Shown here: in pieces, positions 24,665-34,892 of the stretch
Layout: every line of letters begins with the position of its first letter
Position numbering within the stretch: the stretch's first letter is position 1
Assembly: GCA_014239265.1 (NCBI GenBank)
Contig: JAAZZH010000009.1
Coordinates: 1-44,131 of the forward strand
DNA: 44,131 nucleotides
Source: Actinomycetota bacterium
GTDB lineage: Bacteria; Actinomycetota; Acidimicrobiia; Actinomarinales; Actinomarinaceae
Direction of reading: 5' to 3'
Made by a program: the position numbers and the translations under genes
Notes under the pieces: generated by a model
What the model saw: the letters and a program-made list of their open reading frames with translations, nothing else
Databases searched by the model: none
Told to the model about the DNA's origin: nothing

Positions 24665-25142
24665 AAGAACATTTAGCTGGAATTTACCCCAAGATGCTGT
24701 TCAAAAATTAATAAGTCTCGACCGTGACCAAAGAATTGAATTTTTTAAAGATTTACCTATGGAAAATGTTCCGATAGGTGCATTAATGGGTTTTTCTAAG
24801 ATAGATATTGATGATAAGGGACAAGTAACCTTTACTATTACACCTCAAGAATTTCATTACAATCCTTTAGGTACAGTACACGGAGGACTAGCTGCTACCT
24901 TGTTAGATTCTTGCAATAGTATTTCAGCGAACTGTCAGATTGATAAAGGATTTATAACAATGACAACGGATATCAGGGTAAATTATTTAAGACCAATGAC
25001 TATAAAAACTGGTGAGGTAACTGCTACTGCGATTATCGAAAAAGTAGGTAGAAAAGTTATTTTTGTTAAGGGGTCACTGGCGGATAAAGATGGAAAAGTC
25101 TATGCCACAGCTAGCTCTACTGAACTTGTGGTTGAAGTTTAA
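24657..25142 (+). CDS. PaaI-family hotdog thioesterase
   Basis: A 161-aa hotdog protein with GTVHGGLAATLLDSCNSIS (HGG turn and acidic residue of PaaI-type thioesterases) and the strand TDIRVNYLRPMT. It should hydrolyse an acyl-CoA thioester; linkage to acs by an eight-base overlap suggests a role in acyl-CoA balance, for example removing stalled CoA esters. Substrate unknown. It converges on the tRNA-Leu/tRNA-Lys pair with an 17-base gap and no obvious terminator. Confidence 0.85.
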   Translation: MSERTFSWNLPQDAVQKLISLDRDQRIEFFKDLPMENVPIGALMGFSKIDIDDKGQVTFTITPQEFHYNPLGTVHGGLAATLLDSCNSISANCQIDKGFITMTTDIRVNYLRPMTIKTGEVTATAIIEKVGRKVIFVKGSLADKDGKVYATASSTELVVEV

Positions 25143-25159
25143 TTCAACTAAAAAATCTG

Positions 25160-25242
25160 TGCGGATGAGAGGACTCGAACCTCCACGAGCAAAGCTCACT
25201 GGATCCTAAATCCAGCGCGTCTACCAGTTCCGCCACATCCGC
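25160..25242 (-). tRNA. tRNA-Leu (UAG)
   Basis: Acceptor GCGGATG pairs with CATCCGC; long variable arm (GAGCTTTGCTC) typical of tRNA-Leu; anticodon loop TTTAGGA gives anticodon TAG. CCA is not encoded. Second of two tRNAs on this strand, 12 bases behind tRNA-Lys. Confidence 0.94.
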
Positions 25243-25254
25243 TAAAATGTCGCG

Positions 25255-25327
25255 TGGGTCGCCGGGGACTTGAACCCCGAACCTGCGGATTAAGAGTCCG
25301 ATGCTCTGCCAGTTGAGCTAGCGACCC
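25255..25327 (-). tRNA. tRNA-Lys (CUU)
   Basis: Acceptor GGGTCGC with GCGACCC, D-arm TAGCTCAACTGGCAGAGCA, anticodon loop CTCTTAA giving CTT, standard T-arm. CCA is not encoded. Transcribed away from the plus-strand tRNA group. Confidence 0.94.
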
Positions 25328-25422
25328 TTTTATACAGATTAACCGAAGTAAGATTACTTAACTATTATTTTTTAATTAATTGTTTCCATAAAACCAGTAT
25401 CATGGAACAATAATTAGACGTA

Positions 25423-25497
25423 CGGGCTGTGGCTCAGCTTGGCTAGAGCGCCTGCTTTGGGAGCAGGAGGTCGTGAGTTCGAATCTCACCAGCCCGA
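25423..25497 (+). tRNA. tRNA-Pro (UGG)
   Basis: Acceptor CGGGCTG with CAGCCCG, anticodon stem-loop CCTGC-TTTGGGA-GCAGG giving TGG, T-arm with TTCGAAT. CCA not encoded. First of four plus-strand tRNAs leading into tig. Confidence 0.95.
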
Positions 25498-25511
25498 CGA
25501 ATCGCATTATT

Positions 25512-25582
25512 GCGGGTGTAGCTTAATGGCAAAGCTCCAGCCTTCCAAGCTGGCTATGAGGGTTCGATCCCCTTCACCCGCT
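25512..25582 (+). tRNA. tRNA-Gly (UCC)
   Basis: Acceptor GCGGGTG with CACCCGC, anticodon loop CTTCCAA giving TCC, short 71-nt body typical of tRNA-Gly. CCA not encoded. Confidence 0.95.
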
Positions 25583-25586
25583 CGAG

Positions 25587-25660
25587 GCTCTCGTAGCTCA
25601 AATGGATAGAGCAACAGACTTCTAATCTGTAGGTTATAGGTTCGAGTCCTATCGAGAGCG
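25587..25660 (+). tRNA. tRNA-Arg (UCU)
   Basis: Acceptor GCTCTCG with CGAGAGC and discriminator G, anticodon loop CTTCTAA giving TCT. CCA not encoded. Only four bases separate it from tRNA-Gly, so they must be processed from one transcript. Confidence 0.95.
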
Positions 25661-25665
25661 CGCGT

Positions 25666-25740
25666 GGTGGTCGTAGCTCAGTTGGTTAGAGCACCTGGTT
25701 GTGGTCCAGGATGTCGCGGGTTCGAATCCCGTCGATCACC
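25666..25740 (+). tRNA. tRNA-His (GUG)
   Basis: Anticodon stem-loop CCTGG-TTGTGGT-CCAGG gives GTG. Acceptor GTGGTCG with CGATCAC contains one G-T pair; an extra G (25666) opposite C73 provides the G-1 identity element of histidine tRNA. CCA not encoded. It ends 25 bases before the tig start. Confidence 0.94.
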
Positions 25741-25765
25741 CAAATTTTATTAATTAAGGAGAAAA

Positions 25766-27085
25766 TTGAAATATAAGATTAAAAAAGAATCAGAATTTGA
25801 AAAGAATCTTGAAATCAAGGTCGAACTTGAAGATTTAGAAAATCATAGAGATGAAGCCATAAAAAAAATTGGTAAACAAATTAAAGTAGATGGATTCAGG
25901 ACTGGAAAAATTCCTGCCAACATTGTAAAAAGGGAAGTTGGAGAGGATTATATAAATGAGGAAGCTATAGAGCTATTTTTACCACAAACATTATTTTCTA
26001 TTCTCAATGATGAAGAAATATCACCAGCAACTAGACCAGCAATCAAAGAAATTAAAAAAGAAAAAAATCATTTTGATGTAAATGTTTTGATTACCCTTTG
26101 GCCTACGCTTTCAAAATTACCAAAACTTAGTCAAACAGTCGAGGTTGATTCAATTGCCCCTACAGATGAGGAAATCGCAGATCAGATAGAGAGAATAAAA
26201 TCACAATTTGCAGAGGTTTCTAAAGTCGAAAGGCCACTTAATTCAGGAGATTTTGCCATGATGAATTTATCAGCCACAAAAAATGGTATTGAAGTAAAGG
26301 ATTTTACATATAATGACTACCTTTATGAAGTGGGGACTGGTGCTCTTACTCCATCTTTAGACTCCAAACTCGAAGGAGTTGCACCTGGTGCTATCATAAA
26401 ATTTAATGATTCAATCCCACAACTCAATGAAGAGAATGTTGAAGTGACTGTTTTATTAAAGGAGGTTAGGGAAAAGATTTTACCTGAATTAACCGATGAA
26501 TGGGTTTCTGAGACTACAGAATTTGAGAATGTTGATTCCCTAAAAAAGGAATTGGTAGTAAATATTGAAAATGTTAAAAAACAACAGATTGCATCTCAAT
26601 ATCAAGGTCAACTAACAAATAAACTAATTGAAGAGGTAGACATGAAACTTCCAGAACAATTAGTAATTGCAGAAATGGATAGCATTCTACAAAATTTTCT
26701 AAATGAATTAAAGCAAAGCAATATTCAATTAGAAGACTATTTTAAAATAACTGGATTAACTGAAGAAACACTCAGAGATGACCTTAATAAACAAGCTTCA
26801 AGAAATTTAACAATGGTACTAATACTTGATAAAGTCATAGCAGATTTAGACATGAAGCTTGATGAGAAAGATATAGCGTTAGTTGACGAACACATGGTTA
26901 CCCACAAAGATGATGCAGAAGATTCTGATCAAAGTAGCCACAGGATGAATTTAGAAGCTGAATCTCTTCGTAATAAAGCGATGCTTCATATATTGCAACA
27001 AGGTATATCAGTTGATAAGGACGGCGAAAAAGTATACCTACAGGATGTATACAATAGAGATACAGATTTAGGAGAGGAAGAATAA
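25766..27085 (+). CDS. tig: Trigger factor, ribosome-associated chaperone
   Basis: A 439-aa chaperone starting at TTG, with AAGGAG ending four bases upstream. The N-terminal ribosome-binding domain has the GFRTGKIP signature (about residue 44, usually GFRKGKxP). The FKBP-type prolyl isomerase domain lies around 150-235, and the helical C-terminal chaperone arms follow, ending in an acidic tail. It binds the 50S exit tunnel and shields nascent chains. It immediately follows tRNA-His and precedes clpP by one base, so the transcript probably carries tRNAs, a chaperone and a protease subunit. Confidence 0.93.
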   Translation: MKYKIKKESEFEKNLEIKVELEDLENHRDEAIKKIGKQIKVDGFRTGKIPANIVKREVGEDYINEEAIELFLPQTLFSILNDEEISPATRPAIKEIKKEKNHFDVNVLITLWPTLSKLPKLSQTVEVDSIAPTDEEIADQIERIKSQFAEVSKVERPLNSGDFAMMNLSATKNGIEVKDFTYNDYLYEVGTGALTPSLDSKLEGVAPGAIIKFNDSIPQLNEENVEVTVLLKEVREKILPELTDEWVSETTEFENVDSLKKELVVNIENVKKQQIASQYQGQLTNKLIEEVDMKLPEQLVIAEMDSILQNFLNELKQSNIQLEDYFKITGLTEETLRDDLNKQASRNLTMVLILDKVIADLDMKLDEKDIALVDEHMVTHKDDAEDSDQSSHRMNLEAESLRNKAMLHILQQGISVDKDGEKVYLQDVYNRDTDLGEEE

Positions 27086-27086
27086 A

Positions 27087-27704
27087 ATGGAAAAAATACC
27101 TTCAAATTATGTTATACCTACAGTTATTGAAAATACCAGTAGGGGAGAAAGAGCTTTTGATATATATTCAAGGCTATTGAAAGATAGAATTATTTTTCTT
27201 GGTACTCCAATAGATGACGGTGTAGCTAACTCAATTATGGCTCAGTTATTACATCTAGAATCAGAAGATCCTGAAAAAGATATCTTTATGTACATCAACT
27301 CACCAGGTGGGTCTATTACTTCATTGTTTACAATTTTTGACACAATGAACTATATCAGACCAGATATTTCAACAGTCTGCATGGGGCTTGCTGCTTCCGC
27401 TGCATCAGTAATTTTAGCTGGTGGAGCTAAAGGTAAAAGATACAGTCTTCCAAATGCAAGAATTATGCTCCATCAACCATCTGGAGGTATGGAAGGTACT
27501 GTTGCTGACATGGAGAGAAATTTTGACTTAATTGTGTCAATGAGAACTCAATTAAACCAATTACTGGCAGATTTTACCAATCAGGATGTAGAAAAAGTTA
27601 CAGCTGATACTGATAGGGATTTTTGGATGACAGCACAAGAAGCTTTAGAATACGGTATAGTGGATGAAGTACTAACTCAAAGGGAGTTAGTCGACAAAAA
27701 ATAA
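27087..27704 (+). CDS. clpP: ATP-dependent Clp protease proteolytic subunit
   Basis: A 205-aa serine peptidase forming the tetradecameric Clp barrel. The catalytic triad is visible: Ser104 in [10 protein letters not shown], His129 in MLHQPSGG and Asp178 in [25 protein letters not shown] marks the handle region. The ribosome binding site GGAGAGGAAG lies inside the tig 3' end. Many actinobacteria have two adjacent clpP genes forming a mixed barrel; here only one is present at this locus. Confidence 0.95.
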   Translation: MEKIPSNYVIPTVIENTSRGERAFDIYSRLLKDRIIFLGTPIDDGVANSIMAQLLHLESEDPEKDIFMYINSPGGSITSLFTIFDTMNYIRPDISTVCMGLAASAASVILAGGAKGKRYSLPNARIMLHQPSGGMEGTVADMERNFDLIVSMRTQLNQLLADFTNQDVEKVTADTDRDFWMTAQEALEYGIVDEVLTQRELVDKK

Positions 27705-27722
27705 AATAACAGGGTAGTAAAC

Positions 27723-28991
27723 ATGGCTAATAAGGAATCGTCATCCGAACCTCTAAAATGTAGTTTCTGTGGAAAATCCCAGAAACAAGTAATTAAGTTA
27801 ATTGCTGGTCCGGGTGTTTACATTTGTGATGAATGTATAGAACTTTGTACCGAAATCATTGAAGAAGAGAAAATTGACTCTATTGACAGCACGGACGAAG
27901 TTAATCTTCCACTACCGAAAGAAATAAACCATTCTTTAAATGAATTTGTTATCGGACAAAATGATGCAAAGAAAACCCTCGCGGTAGCAGTTTATAATCA
28001 CTACAAAAGAATTTATAAAGATGACACAATTAAAGATGATCTTGAAATACAAAAATCTAATGTTCTAATTTTAGGACCAACAGGTAGCGGTAAAACCTTA
28101 TTGGCACAAACGCTCGCAAAGATATTAAATGTACCATTTGCTATAGCGGATGCTACTACGCTTACTGAGGCAGGTTATGTTGGTGAAGATGTTGAAAACA
28201 TACTACTTTCTCTAATAAATGCTGCAGATTATGATATTCAAAAAGCAGAAAAAGGTATTATATACATCGATGAAATTGATAAGATTACTAGAAAATCTGA
28301 TAACCCCTCAATAACACGAGATGTTTCTGGCGAGGGAGTCCAACAGGCCTTATTGAAAATATTAGAAGGTACTGTAGCTCAGGTCCCACCTCAAGGTGGC
28401 AGAAAACATCCTCAACAAGAGTATCTCCAAATAGATACAACTAACATCCTATTTATTGTCGGTGGTGCATTTGATGGACTTGAAGAAATTATTACTAAGA
28501 GATTAGGCGAAAATTCAATTGGCTTCTCAGCTTCTTTAGAAGGTACTAGTAAAGTAAATGAAAATGAAATATTTCAAAATGTTGAGACTAAAGATTTAAT
28601 AAAGTTTGGCTTAATTCCAGAGTTTATCGGAAGACTTCCTATAGTTACAAATGTAAACGAATTGGAAAAAGAGTCACTTATTAAAATTTTGACAGAGCCA
28701 AAGAATGCAATTACTAAACAATTTAAAAAAATGTTTGCGTTAGATGATATTGATTTAATATTTACAGATGACTCATTAGATGCTCTTGCCGACTTAGCAC
28801 TAGAAAGAAATACAGGAGCAAGAGGTCTGAGATCAATACTCGAAAAAATACTCTTGAATGAAATGTATGAATCTCCATCTAGAAAAGATATAGATCAAAT
28901 TATCTTAGATAAAGAAAATGTTCTTGATGGTATTCAACCTAAACTAGTTTTAAATTCAAACAAAGATTCTAAAAATTCAAAACCTGCATAG
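27723..28991 (+). CDS. clpX: ATP-dependent Clp protease ATP-binding subunit
   Basis: A 422-aa AAA+ unfoldase. The N-terminal zinc-binding domain has CSFCGKSQ and CDECIELC; the Walker A is GPTGSGKT (residues 118-125), Walker [11 protein letters not shown], and the [23 protein letters not shown] pore and sensor region follows. GFSASL and IEFIGR-like IPEFIGRLP match ClpX, including the loop contacting ClpP. It feeds substrates to the ClpP encoded 18 bases upstream. Five bases separate its stop from valS. Confidence 0.96.
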   Translation: MANKESSSEPLKCSFCGKSQKQVIKLIAGPGVYICDECIELCTEIIEEEKIDSIDSTDEVNLPLPKEINHSLNEFVIGQNDAKKTLAVAVYNHYKRIYKDDTIKDDLEIQKSNVLILGPTGSGKTLLAQTLAKILNVPFAIADATTLTEAGYVGEDVENILLSLINAADYDIQKAEKGIIYIDEIDKITRKSDNPSITRDVSGEGVQQALLKILEGTVAQVPPQGGRKHPQQEYLQIDTTNILFIVGGAFDGLEEIITKRLGENSIGFSASLEGTSKVNENEIFQNVETKDLIKFGLIPEFIGRLPIVTNVNELEKESLIKILTEPKNAITKQFKKMFALDDIDLIFTDDSLDALADLALERNTGARGLRSILEKILLNEMYESPSRKDIDQIILDKENVLDGIQPKLVLNSNKDSKNSKPA

Positions 28992-28995
28992 TTAG

Positions 28996-31590
28996 ATGCG
29001 AGATGAACAGTACGAGCCCTTAAAAATAGAAAAAAAATGGCAAAAAGTATGGGCCGATCAAAATAAATTTGAACCTAAACCTTCAGATAAGCAATTTTCT
29101 ATAGTAATCCCTCCGCCAAATGTTACAGGATCTCTTCATATGGGGCATGCCTTGGAACATTCTATTATCGATGTACTAGTTAGATATAAAAGGCTAAATG
29201 GATTTGAAACTTTATGGGTTCCCGGAACAGATCATGCAGGAATTATTACACAATTACTTGTCGAAAAAGAATTGTCGAATCAAGGAACAAGTAAAGAGGT
29301 ACTTGGCAGAGACAAATTTATTGATGAAGTATGGAAGTGGAAAGAGACATCTGGTGAGAATATTTCAAATCAAATGAAAACACTTGGTATGAGCTGTGAT
29401 TGGAGTATGGAAAGATTTACTATGGATGAAGGTCTTTCCGATGCCGTTAAGCAGGTATTCATTGATTTGTACGAAAAAGATTTGATATACAAAGGAACTC
29501 GGATGGTTAACTGGGACACAACACTAATGTCTGCAGTCTCTGATCTGGAAGTAAACATGACTTCTAAGCAGGGAAAACTATGGAATCTCAGATACAAAGT
29601 AGGAGATGAACATTTAGTAATCGCAACAACACGCCCAGAAACATTATTAGGAGATTCAGCAATTGCTGTTAATCCTAATGATGAACGGTATAAAAACTTA
29701 ATCGGCAAAAAAGCAATCATCCCATTGGTTAATAGAGAAGTTCCAATAATTGCAGATGAATATGTTGATATCGAATTTGGATCAGGCTGTGTAAAAATTA
29801 CACCAGCACATGATTTTAATGATTACGAAATTGGTATTAAGCACTCACTAGAATTAATCAGCTGTATGAATCTTGATGGTTCAATTTCAAATGACGAGTT
29901 TATTCCCAAAAATCTAAGGGGGCTTGATAGGTTCGAAGCAAGAAAAATAATTATTCAAGAATTACAAAAGCTTGATCAAGTTGAAAAGATCGATGATTAT
30001 ACAAATCAAATACCAATAGGAGATAGGTCAAAAAGCATACTTGAACCCATGATTACAGAACAATGGTTTGTTAAAACTAAAGATATTGCTAAGGATGCAA
30101 TTAAAGCTGTCGAGACCGATGAAATTAAGTTTATCCCAAAAAACTGGGAAAAGACTTATTTTGAATGGATGTACAACATTCAAGACTGGTGTATATCAAG
30201 ACAGATATGGTGGGGACATAGAATTCCAGCATGGTATGACGATAATGGGAACATATATGTTGGTTTATCAGAAGAAGATGTGAGAAGTAAAAATAATCTA
30301 TCGAACGAGATAGCTCTTACTCAAGATGGAGATGTCCTCGATACATGGTTCTCGTCAGCATTGTGGCCATTTTCAACCCTTGGTTGGCCAGAGGATACCG
30401 ATAAATTAAAACAATATTATCCAACTTCATTACTAGTGACAGGATTTGATATCATATTTTTTTGGGTAGCCAGGATGATAATGATGGGTTTACATGTCCA
30501 GAAAGAAGTACCTTTTCAAGATATATTAATACATGGTTTAGTAAGAGATTCAAAAGGTCGTAAAATGTCTAAAAGTTTAGGTAATACAATTGATCCTCTA
30601 GAGTTATCTGTAAATCATGGTGCGGATGCACTAAGGTTTTCTTTAATAGAAAAGGCATCACCAGGTCAAGATGTTCCATTCGATGAAGAGTGGACTGTAG
30701 CAGCCAAAAAATTTGGTAACAAGATCTGGAATGCTGCAAAATTTGTACACCTTTACACAGACGACTCTGATGATCTAAAAAATGATGAGATTATAAGTAA
30801 GGAAAATATATGGATACTCACAAGATTTAATCAAGTATTAAATGAATTCGAACTCTTATTCAATGACTATAAAGTATCTGACGCTTATAAAGTATTTTAT
30901 AATTTTCTATGGTCAGATCTGTTTGATTGGTATTTTGAATTATCTAAAAATCTTATTACAAACAATATCAATAAAGATGAAACTAGCTATGTCCTGAGAT
31001 CTGTATTTTTAAAATCATTAAAGATTCTAAATCCAGCAATGCCGCACATCACAGAGGAAATATGGAGTTCATTTGATGAAACTTTACTAATTGACAATGT
31101 TTGGCCTGATAAATATAAGGTCAATCAAAATGATACACAAGAAGTAGAAGCACTGAAAAATATAATTAGTCAGATACGAAACTTTAAAGTTACGTATGGA
31201 CTTAAAAATTCACAATCTATTGAGGTACATAGTTCAGCGATTTTTGAGGACTGGTTCATAATGCAGCTAGAGGTACTAACAAAGTGTACCGTTCAGAAAG
31301 ATAGTGATATCTTTTCTAGAGAGAAGAATTTAGTAGTTTTTCAGCATCAAAACTTTAAGTTTGGACTAGTTCCCGGAGAGTATATTGATATTGAGGTCGA
31401 AAAGAAAAAATTGAACAAAAAATTAGCTGAACTCAGTAAAACTCTAGATGTCTCAAAATCTCGTTTAGATAATAAAAAGTTTGTAGAAAATGCAAAACCT
31501 GAATTGATTCAACAAGAAAAGAAAAACCTAGCTAATGTTACATTAGAAATAGACACTATTAATGAAACTCTAAATACCCTTAATGGATAA
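28996..31590 (+). CDS. valS: Valyl-tRNA synthetase
   Basis: An 864-aa class I synthetase. The HIGH-type motif is PPPNVTGSLHMGHAL, the KMSKS motif is GRKMSKSLGN, the editing CP1 domain has ATTRPETLLGDSAIAV, and the C-terminal coiled-coil that clamps the tRNA spans about 805-864 (KKKLNKKLAELSK). It charges tRNA-Val and hydrolyses mischarged threonine. It overlaps folC by eight bases. Confidence 0.95.
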   Translation: MRDEQYEPLKIEKKWQKVWADQNKFEPKPSDKQFSIVIPPPNVTGSLHMGHALEHSIIDVLVRYKRLNGFETLWVPGTDHAGIITQLLVEKELSNQGTSKEVLGRDKFIDEVWKWKETSGENISNQMKTLGMSCDWSMERFTMDEGLSDAVKQVFIDLYEKDLIYKGTRMVNWDTTLMSAVSDLEVNMTSKQGKLWNLRYKVGDEHLVIATTRPETLLGDSAIAVNPNDERYKNLIGKKAIIPLVNREVPIIADEYVDIEFGSGCVKITPAHDFNDYEIGIKHSLELISCMNLDGSISNDEFIPKNLRGLDRFEARKIIIQELQKLDQVEKIDDYTNQIPIGDRSKSILEPMITEQWFVKTKDIAKDAIKAVETDEIKFIPKNWEKTYFEWMYNIQDWCISRQIWWGHRIPAWYDDNGNIYVGLSEEDVRSKNNLSNEIALTQDGDVLDTWFSSALWPFSTLGWPEDTDKLKQYYPTSLLVTGFDIIFFWVARMIMMGLHVQKEVPFQDILIHGLVRDSKGRKMSKSLGNTIDPLELSVNHGADALRFSLIEKASPGQDVPFDEEWTVAAKKFGNKIWNAAKFVHLYTDDSDDLKNDEIISKENIWILTRFNQVLNEFELLFNDYKVSDAYKVFYNFLWSDLFDWYFELSKNLITNNINKDETSYVLRSVFLKSLKILNPAMPHITEEIWSSFDETLLIDNVWPDKYKVNQNDTQEVEALKNIISQIRNFKVTYGLKNSQSIEVHSSAIFEDWFIMQLEVLTKCTVQKDSDIFSREKNLVVFQHQNFKFGLVPGEYIDIEVEKKKLNKKLAELSKTLDVSKSRLDNKKFVENAKPELIQQEKKNLANVTLEIDTINETLNTLNG

Positions 31591-32797
31591 CCTTCATTAC
31601 CTATTACAAAAAGCGTCATCTAATTCAAACAAGAACTTAGAAATATTATCAAATTTTTTTTCCCAAGAAGAGAAACAACTATTAACTCAGAGATCGGTTT
31701 CAATAGTTGGTACAAATGGTAAGACTTCAACGGCTACTGTTCTAAATGAATTGTTATCTAGAAATGGTTTAAGTACGATACTTTTTACTTCACCTCACTT
31801 AGTTAATGTGAATGAAAGGATTCAAATTAAAAAAGAAATTATAAAAGATATTGATCTTGATAGGGGAATGGAAAAGGTAAGAGTATTTGAAGATAAAAAT
31901 AAAATTACTCTTGGATATTTTGAGTCGATTTTTTTAATTGCTGCAACTTATTTTTTGAATAATAATTTAGATATTTTCATTGTTGAGGCTGGTATCGGAG
32001 GACGGCTAGATACAACTTCAATACTAAATAGCCAGATAGTGTGTTTAACCAATATTGGTTTAGATCATACTGAACTGCTTGGGACGACTATAGAAGAAAT
32101 ATTACATGAGAAAATATTAGTATCAAAAAATGTAAAACAATTCATAAACGGAAGCGCAGAAATACATACAAAGTATGAACATCTCATCAAAGAGTCTCTT
32201 AAATTAAAAAATGAAGACTATCATCTAGGTTTTAAAGATGATGAATATGTTAATTCTTCGAGTATTGTTAAAACAAATTATTTGAAATCTAATCAAAGTA
32301 ACGCAATTAAAGCATCGAAAGTTATTCTCGGTAATCTAAATAAAACTGATAATTTCAACAATGATCCGTTATATCTTGAAAATATTAAAAAAATGAAAAC
32401 AGAAGGTAGGTTTCAGGTAATCCAAAATCTCCCTAGTCTAAAAATTATCGATGGTGCGCACAATCCATCAGGAATTAAGGCTTTTTTTGATCTACTTGAA
32501 TATTCCTACAATATAGGTGATGTTAAAAATTTTGATTGTTATGTCGGCTTCAATAAAAATAAGGATTACAGGGAAATGCTAAAAACAATATGGTTAAAGA
32601 GATATCTGAATATTAAGCTTCTCGAGGATGGTAGTTTTTTTAAACAACAAAAAACTTATACGTTGGAAAAATTTTTTATAGCTAATAATAAAGATATCCA
32701 AAAAAGTACATTAAAAGAATTTCATTTGTCTAACAAGCCATCTATTTTGTTAGGTAGTTTATATTTAATTGGAGAGTATATAAAGGAATACAAATGA
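31583..32797 (+). CDS. folC: Folylpolyglutamate synthase / dihydrofolate synthase
   Basis: A 404-aa Mur-ligase-like enzyme that adds glutamates to folates (and glutamate to dihydropteroate in bifunctional members). The P-loop is [13 protein letters not shown], with [29 protein letters not shown] and [10 protein letters not shown], all FolC signatures. Slightly short for the family (about 420-450). It overlaps valS by eight bases and ndk by four (ATGA). Confidence 0.92.
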   Translation: MDNLHYLLQKASSNSNKNLEILSNFFSQEEKQLLTQRSVSIVGTNGKTSTATVLNELLSRNGLSTILFTSPHLVNVNERIQIKKEIIKDIDLDRGMEKVRVFEDKNKITLGYFESIFLIAATYFLNNNLDIFIVEAGIGGRLDTTSILNSQIVCLTNIGLDHTELLGTTIEEILHEKILVSKNVKQFINGSAEIHTKYEHLIKESLKLKNEDYHLGFKDDEYVNSSSIVKTNYLKSNQSNAIKASKVILGNLNKTDNFNNDPLYLENIKKMKTEGRFQVIQNLPSLKIIDGAHNPSGIKAFFDLLEYSYNIGDVKNFDCYVGFNKNKDYREMLKTIWLKRYLNIKLLEDGSFFKQQKTYTLEKFFIANNKDIQKSTLKEFHLSNKPSILLGSLYLIGEYIKEYK

Positions 32798-33189
32798 AAA
32801 CATTTTTTATGATTAAACCTGACGGAGTTCAAAGAAACATAATTGGCGATGTTGTTAATAGAGTAGAAAAAGAAGACTTTGTAATTACAAAGATGAAAAT
32901 GATGCAAATTTCTACTGAATTAGCAGAAATGCACTATGCAGAGCACTCAGAAAAACCCTTTTTTGGTGATCTTGTAACTTTTATAACAAGTGGTCCAGTT
33001 GTTGCAATGCAAGTTGAGGGAGATAATGCTGTTCTTGCTATCAGAGAACTCATGGGAGCAACAAACCCTGCAGATGCTGAACCTGGAACAATAAGAGGAG
33101 ATTTGGCATCTAAGCTCGAGGAAAATGTAGTCCACGGCTCTGACTCTGAAGAGAGCGCCACAAGAGAATTGGGACTATTTTTTAACTAA
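32794..33189 (+). CDS. ndk: Nucleoside-diphosphate kinase
   Basis: A 131-aa kinase that balances nucleoside triphosphates through a phosphohistidine. [15 protein letters not shown] opens the protein and [20 protein letters not shown] closes it with the active His in [19 protein letters not shown] is the nucleotide-binding strand. About five residues shorter than most homologues. Start overlaps the folC stop. Confidence 0.95.
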   Translation: MKTFFMIKPDGVQRNIIGDVVNRVEKEDFVITKMKMMQISTELAEMHYAEHSEKPFFGDLVTFITSGPVVAMQVEGDNAVLAIRELMGATNPADAEPGTIRGDLASKLEENVVHGSDSEESATRELGLFFN

Positions 33190-33236
33190 AAAAATTCTAT
33201 TTCACTTCAATATTTAGTCTATTATTCTGAATATAC

Positions 33237-34280
33237 ATGGCAGGATTAAATCTTAGAAGAACTTTATTTGGCGGTAATGATATTGCAATAGATCTTGGAA
33301 CCGCAAATACACTTATTTACGTAAAAGGTGTAGGCGTTGTCGTTGATGAACCTACAATACTTGCCATAAACAAAGGTGATGGAAGTATTTTAGCTGTTGG
33401 AAATGAAGCCAAAAAACTTATTGGACGCGTTCCAGACTCAATTGAACTAGTAAAACCCCTGCGAGATGGAGTAATCTCAGAGATTGAAATGGCTGAGGAA
33501 TTAGTCAAAACCTTGCTAACTAGGGCTATAGGTAGAGCTTATTCAAAACCAAGAATAGTCATATGCGTTCCAAATGGGGTAACTAGTGTTGAGCAAAGGT
33601 CAATTGAAACAGCAGCTCATGCCACAGGTGCATCTGAAGTCTTTACTATAGAAGAGCCAATGGCAGCCTCAATAGGTGCAGGATTACAAGTTTTTGAACC
33701 AGTCGGAAATATGGTTATTGATATTGGTGGTGGTACAACTGAGATTGCAGTGATCTCCATGGGTGATGTTGTAAATGCTAACTCTGTTCGTATAGGTGGA
33801 GAGGATATGACGGAGAGACTAATTGAATATCTTAGAAGTGAACATGCAATGTTAATTGACGAGGGTATTGCAGAGTCACTCAAACATGCTGTTGGATCTG
33901 CTTTTCAATTCGACAAGGAACCACAGGTTACAGTGACAGGTAGGGATATAGTGAAAGGTGTACCAAAACAGGTATTACTAGAGGCCTCAGATGTGCGAGA
34001 AGCTTTGGCTCCAATAGTAAATGAAATTATTGAGGCTATAAGAATTTCACTATCTAAAACACCACCAGCTCTAGTTTCTGATATTGATAAAGATGGTGCC
34101 TGGCTCACAGGTGGCGGATCAATTTTAAAACAGCTTGATAGAAAAATTGCAGAAGAGCTAGGTATTCCAATAAATATGACAGATGACCCACTAAGTACAG
34201 TTGTAGTAGGCTCAGGCATTTGCCTTGAAAGGTTTGAAGATTTTAGGACAGTTTTAAAGTCATCACCAAAACCAAATTAA
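33237..34280 (+). CDS. mreB: Rod shape-determining actin-like protein
   Basis: A 347-aa actin homologue that forms membrane-bound filaments guiding lateral wall synthesis. The phosphate 1 motif is IAIDLGTANTLIYVKG, the phosphate 2 motif MVIDIGGGTTEIAVIS, and the adenosine motif AWLTGGGSILKQLD. A hydrophobic/basic N-terminus (MAGLNLRRTLFGG) may aid membrane binding. A -10-like TATTAT (33220-33225) is 11 bases before the ATG, so mreB may have its own promoter at the head of mreBCD-mrdA-rodA. Confidence 0.96.
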   Translation: MAGLNLRRTLFGGNDIAIDLGTANTLIYVKGVGVVVDEPTILAINKGDGSILAVGNEAKKLIGRVPDSIELVKPLRDGVISEIEMAEELVKTLLTRAIGRAYSKPRIVICVPNGVTSVEQRSIETAAHATGASEVFTIEEPMAASIGAGLQVFEPVGNMVIDIGGGTTEIAVISMGDVVNANSVRIGGEDMTERLIEYLRSEHAMLIDEGIAESLKHAVGSAFQFDKEPQVTVTGRDIVKGVPKQVLLEASDVREALAPIVNEIIEAIRISLSKTPPALVSDIDKDGAWLTGGGSILKQLDRKIAEELGIPINMTDDPLSTVVVGSGICLERFEDFRTVLKSSPKPN

Positions 34281-34283
34281 GCC

Positions 34284-34892
34284 ATGATCAATAACAACAG
34301 TCCTAAAAGACGAGTGTATATTTTTTATATTTTGGGCATTATTTTATCTGCAACAGTACTTACAGTTGATATTTTTTCTGACAAAAGTGTATCAACCTAT
34401 CTAAATAATAAATTGAGTGTATTGTCACCTACACCACTAGTAAGTTCAAATTTTCGTTTTCCTGAAATCGAAGTATTTAAAAGTAAGAGTAATTTAATAA
34501 ATGAAAATATTAGATTAAAAAATGAAGTCATTGAATTACGTAAACTTAAAGTCGAAAACGAAAAACTTAAGATTGAGAATGAGGCAAATAAATTTATTGT
34601 TAAAGAGGTTGATTCTTCAATTTATGATATTTATGAATCTTCGATTATATTTAAAACTCTTACAAACCAATACATTATCTCAGGTGGAGAGAATCTTAAT
34701 CTTAATGAGAAAAATTTAGTTATAGACGAAAATTCCTACGTAATTGGAGTCATATCAGCAGTAAGACAAAATAGATCTATTATCTCTACAATTCTTAATC
34801 CTTCTTTTTCAATAGAGGGTATTGATAAATATGGTAATGAGTATTTAATAACTTCAGATAGCAAAAATTTATATGTCAAAAAAAAAACCTAA
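34284..34892 (+). CDS. mreC: Rod shape-determining protein MreC, N-terminal part (frame breaks at A10)
   Basis: A 202-aa frame with a short cytoplasmic N-terminus, one membrane segment (about 12-30), a coiled coil (about 68-105) and the first half of the MreC beta domain. It runs into ten consecutive A (34878-34887) and stops four codons later at KKKT. The missing second half of the beta domain is in the +1 frame from 34888 on, flush up to the mreD start. One A fewer would join both into a protein of about 264 aa, normal for MreC. Either the run is a sequencing error, a real mutation, or a site of transcriptional slippage or ribosomal frameshifting. Confidence 0.82.
   Translation: MINNNSPKRRVYIFYILGIILSATVLTVDIFSDKSVSTYLNNKLSVLSPTPLVSSNFRFPEIEVFKSKSNLINENIRLKNEVIELRKLKVENEKLKIENEANKFIVKEVDSSIYDIYESSIIFKTLTNQYIISGGENLNLNEKNLVIDENSYVIGVISAVRQNRSIISTILNPSFSIEGIDKYGNEYLITSDSKNLYVKKKT

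Noticed and set aside
25328-25422. Promoters for the divergent tRNA groups
   Set aside because: Promoters must exist here, but several AT-rich hexamers compete and none has a well-spaced -35, so no site was assigned.
33905-34219. Long antisense frame within mreB (and similar ones in aconitase, mrp, cimA and liv genes)
   Set aside because: They mirror strongly conserved genes, have no ribosome sites and give low-complexity Ser/Pro/Thr-rich products, as expected from codon-position shadows.
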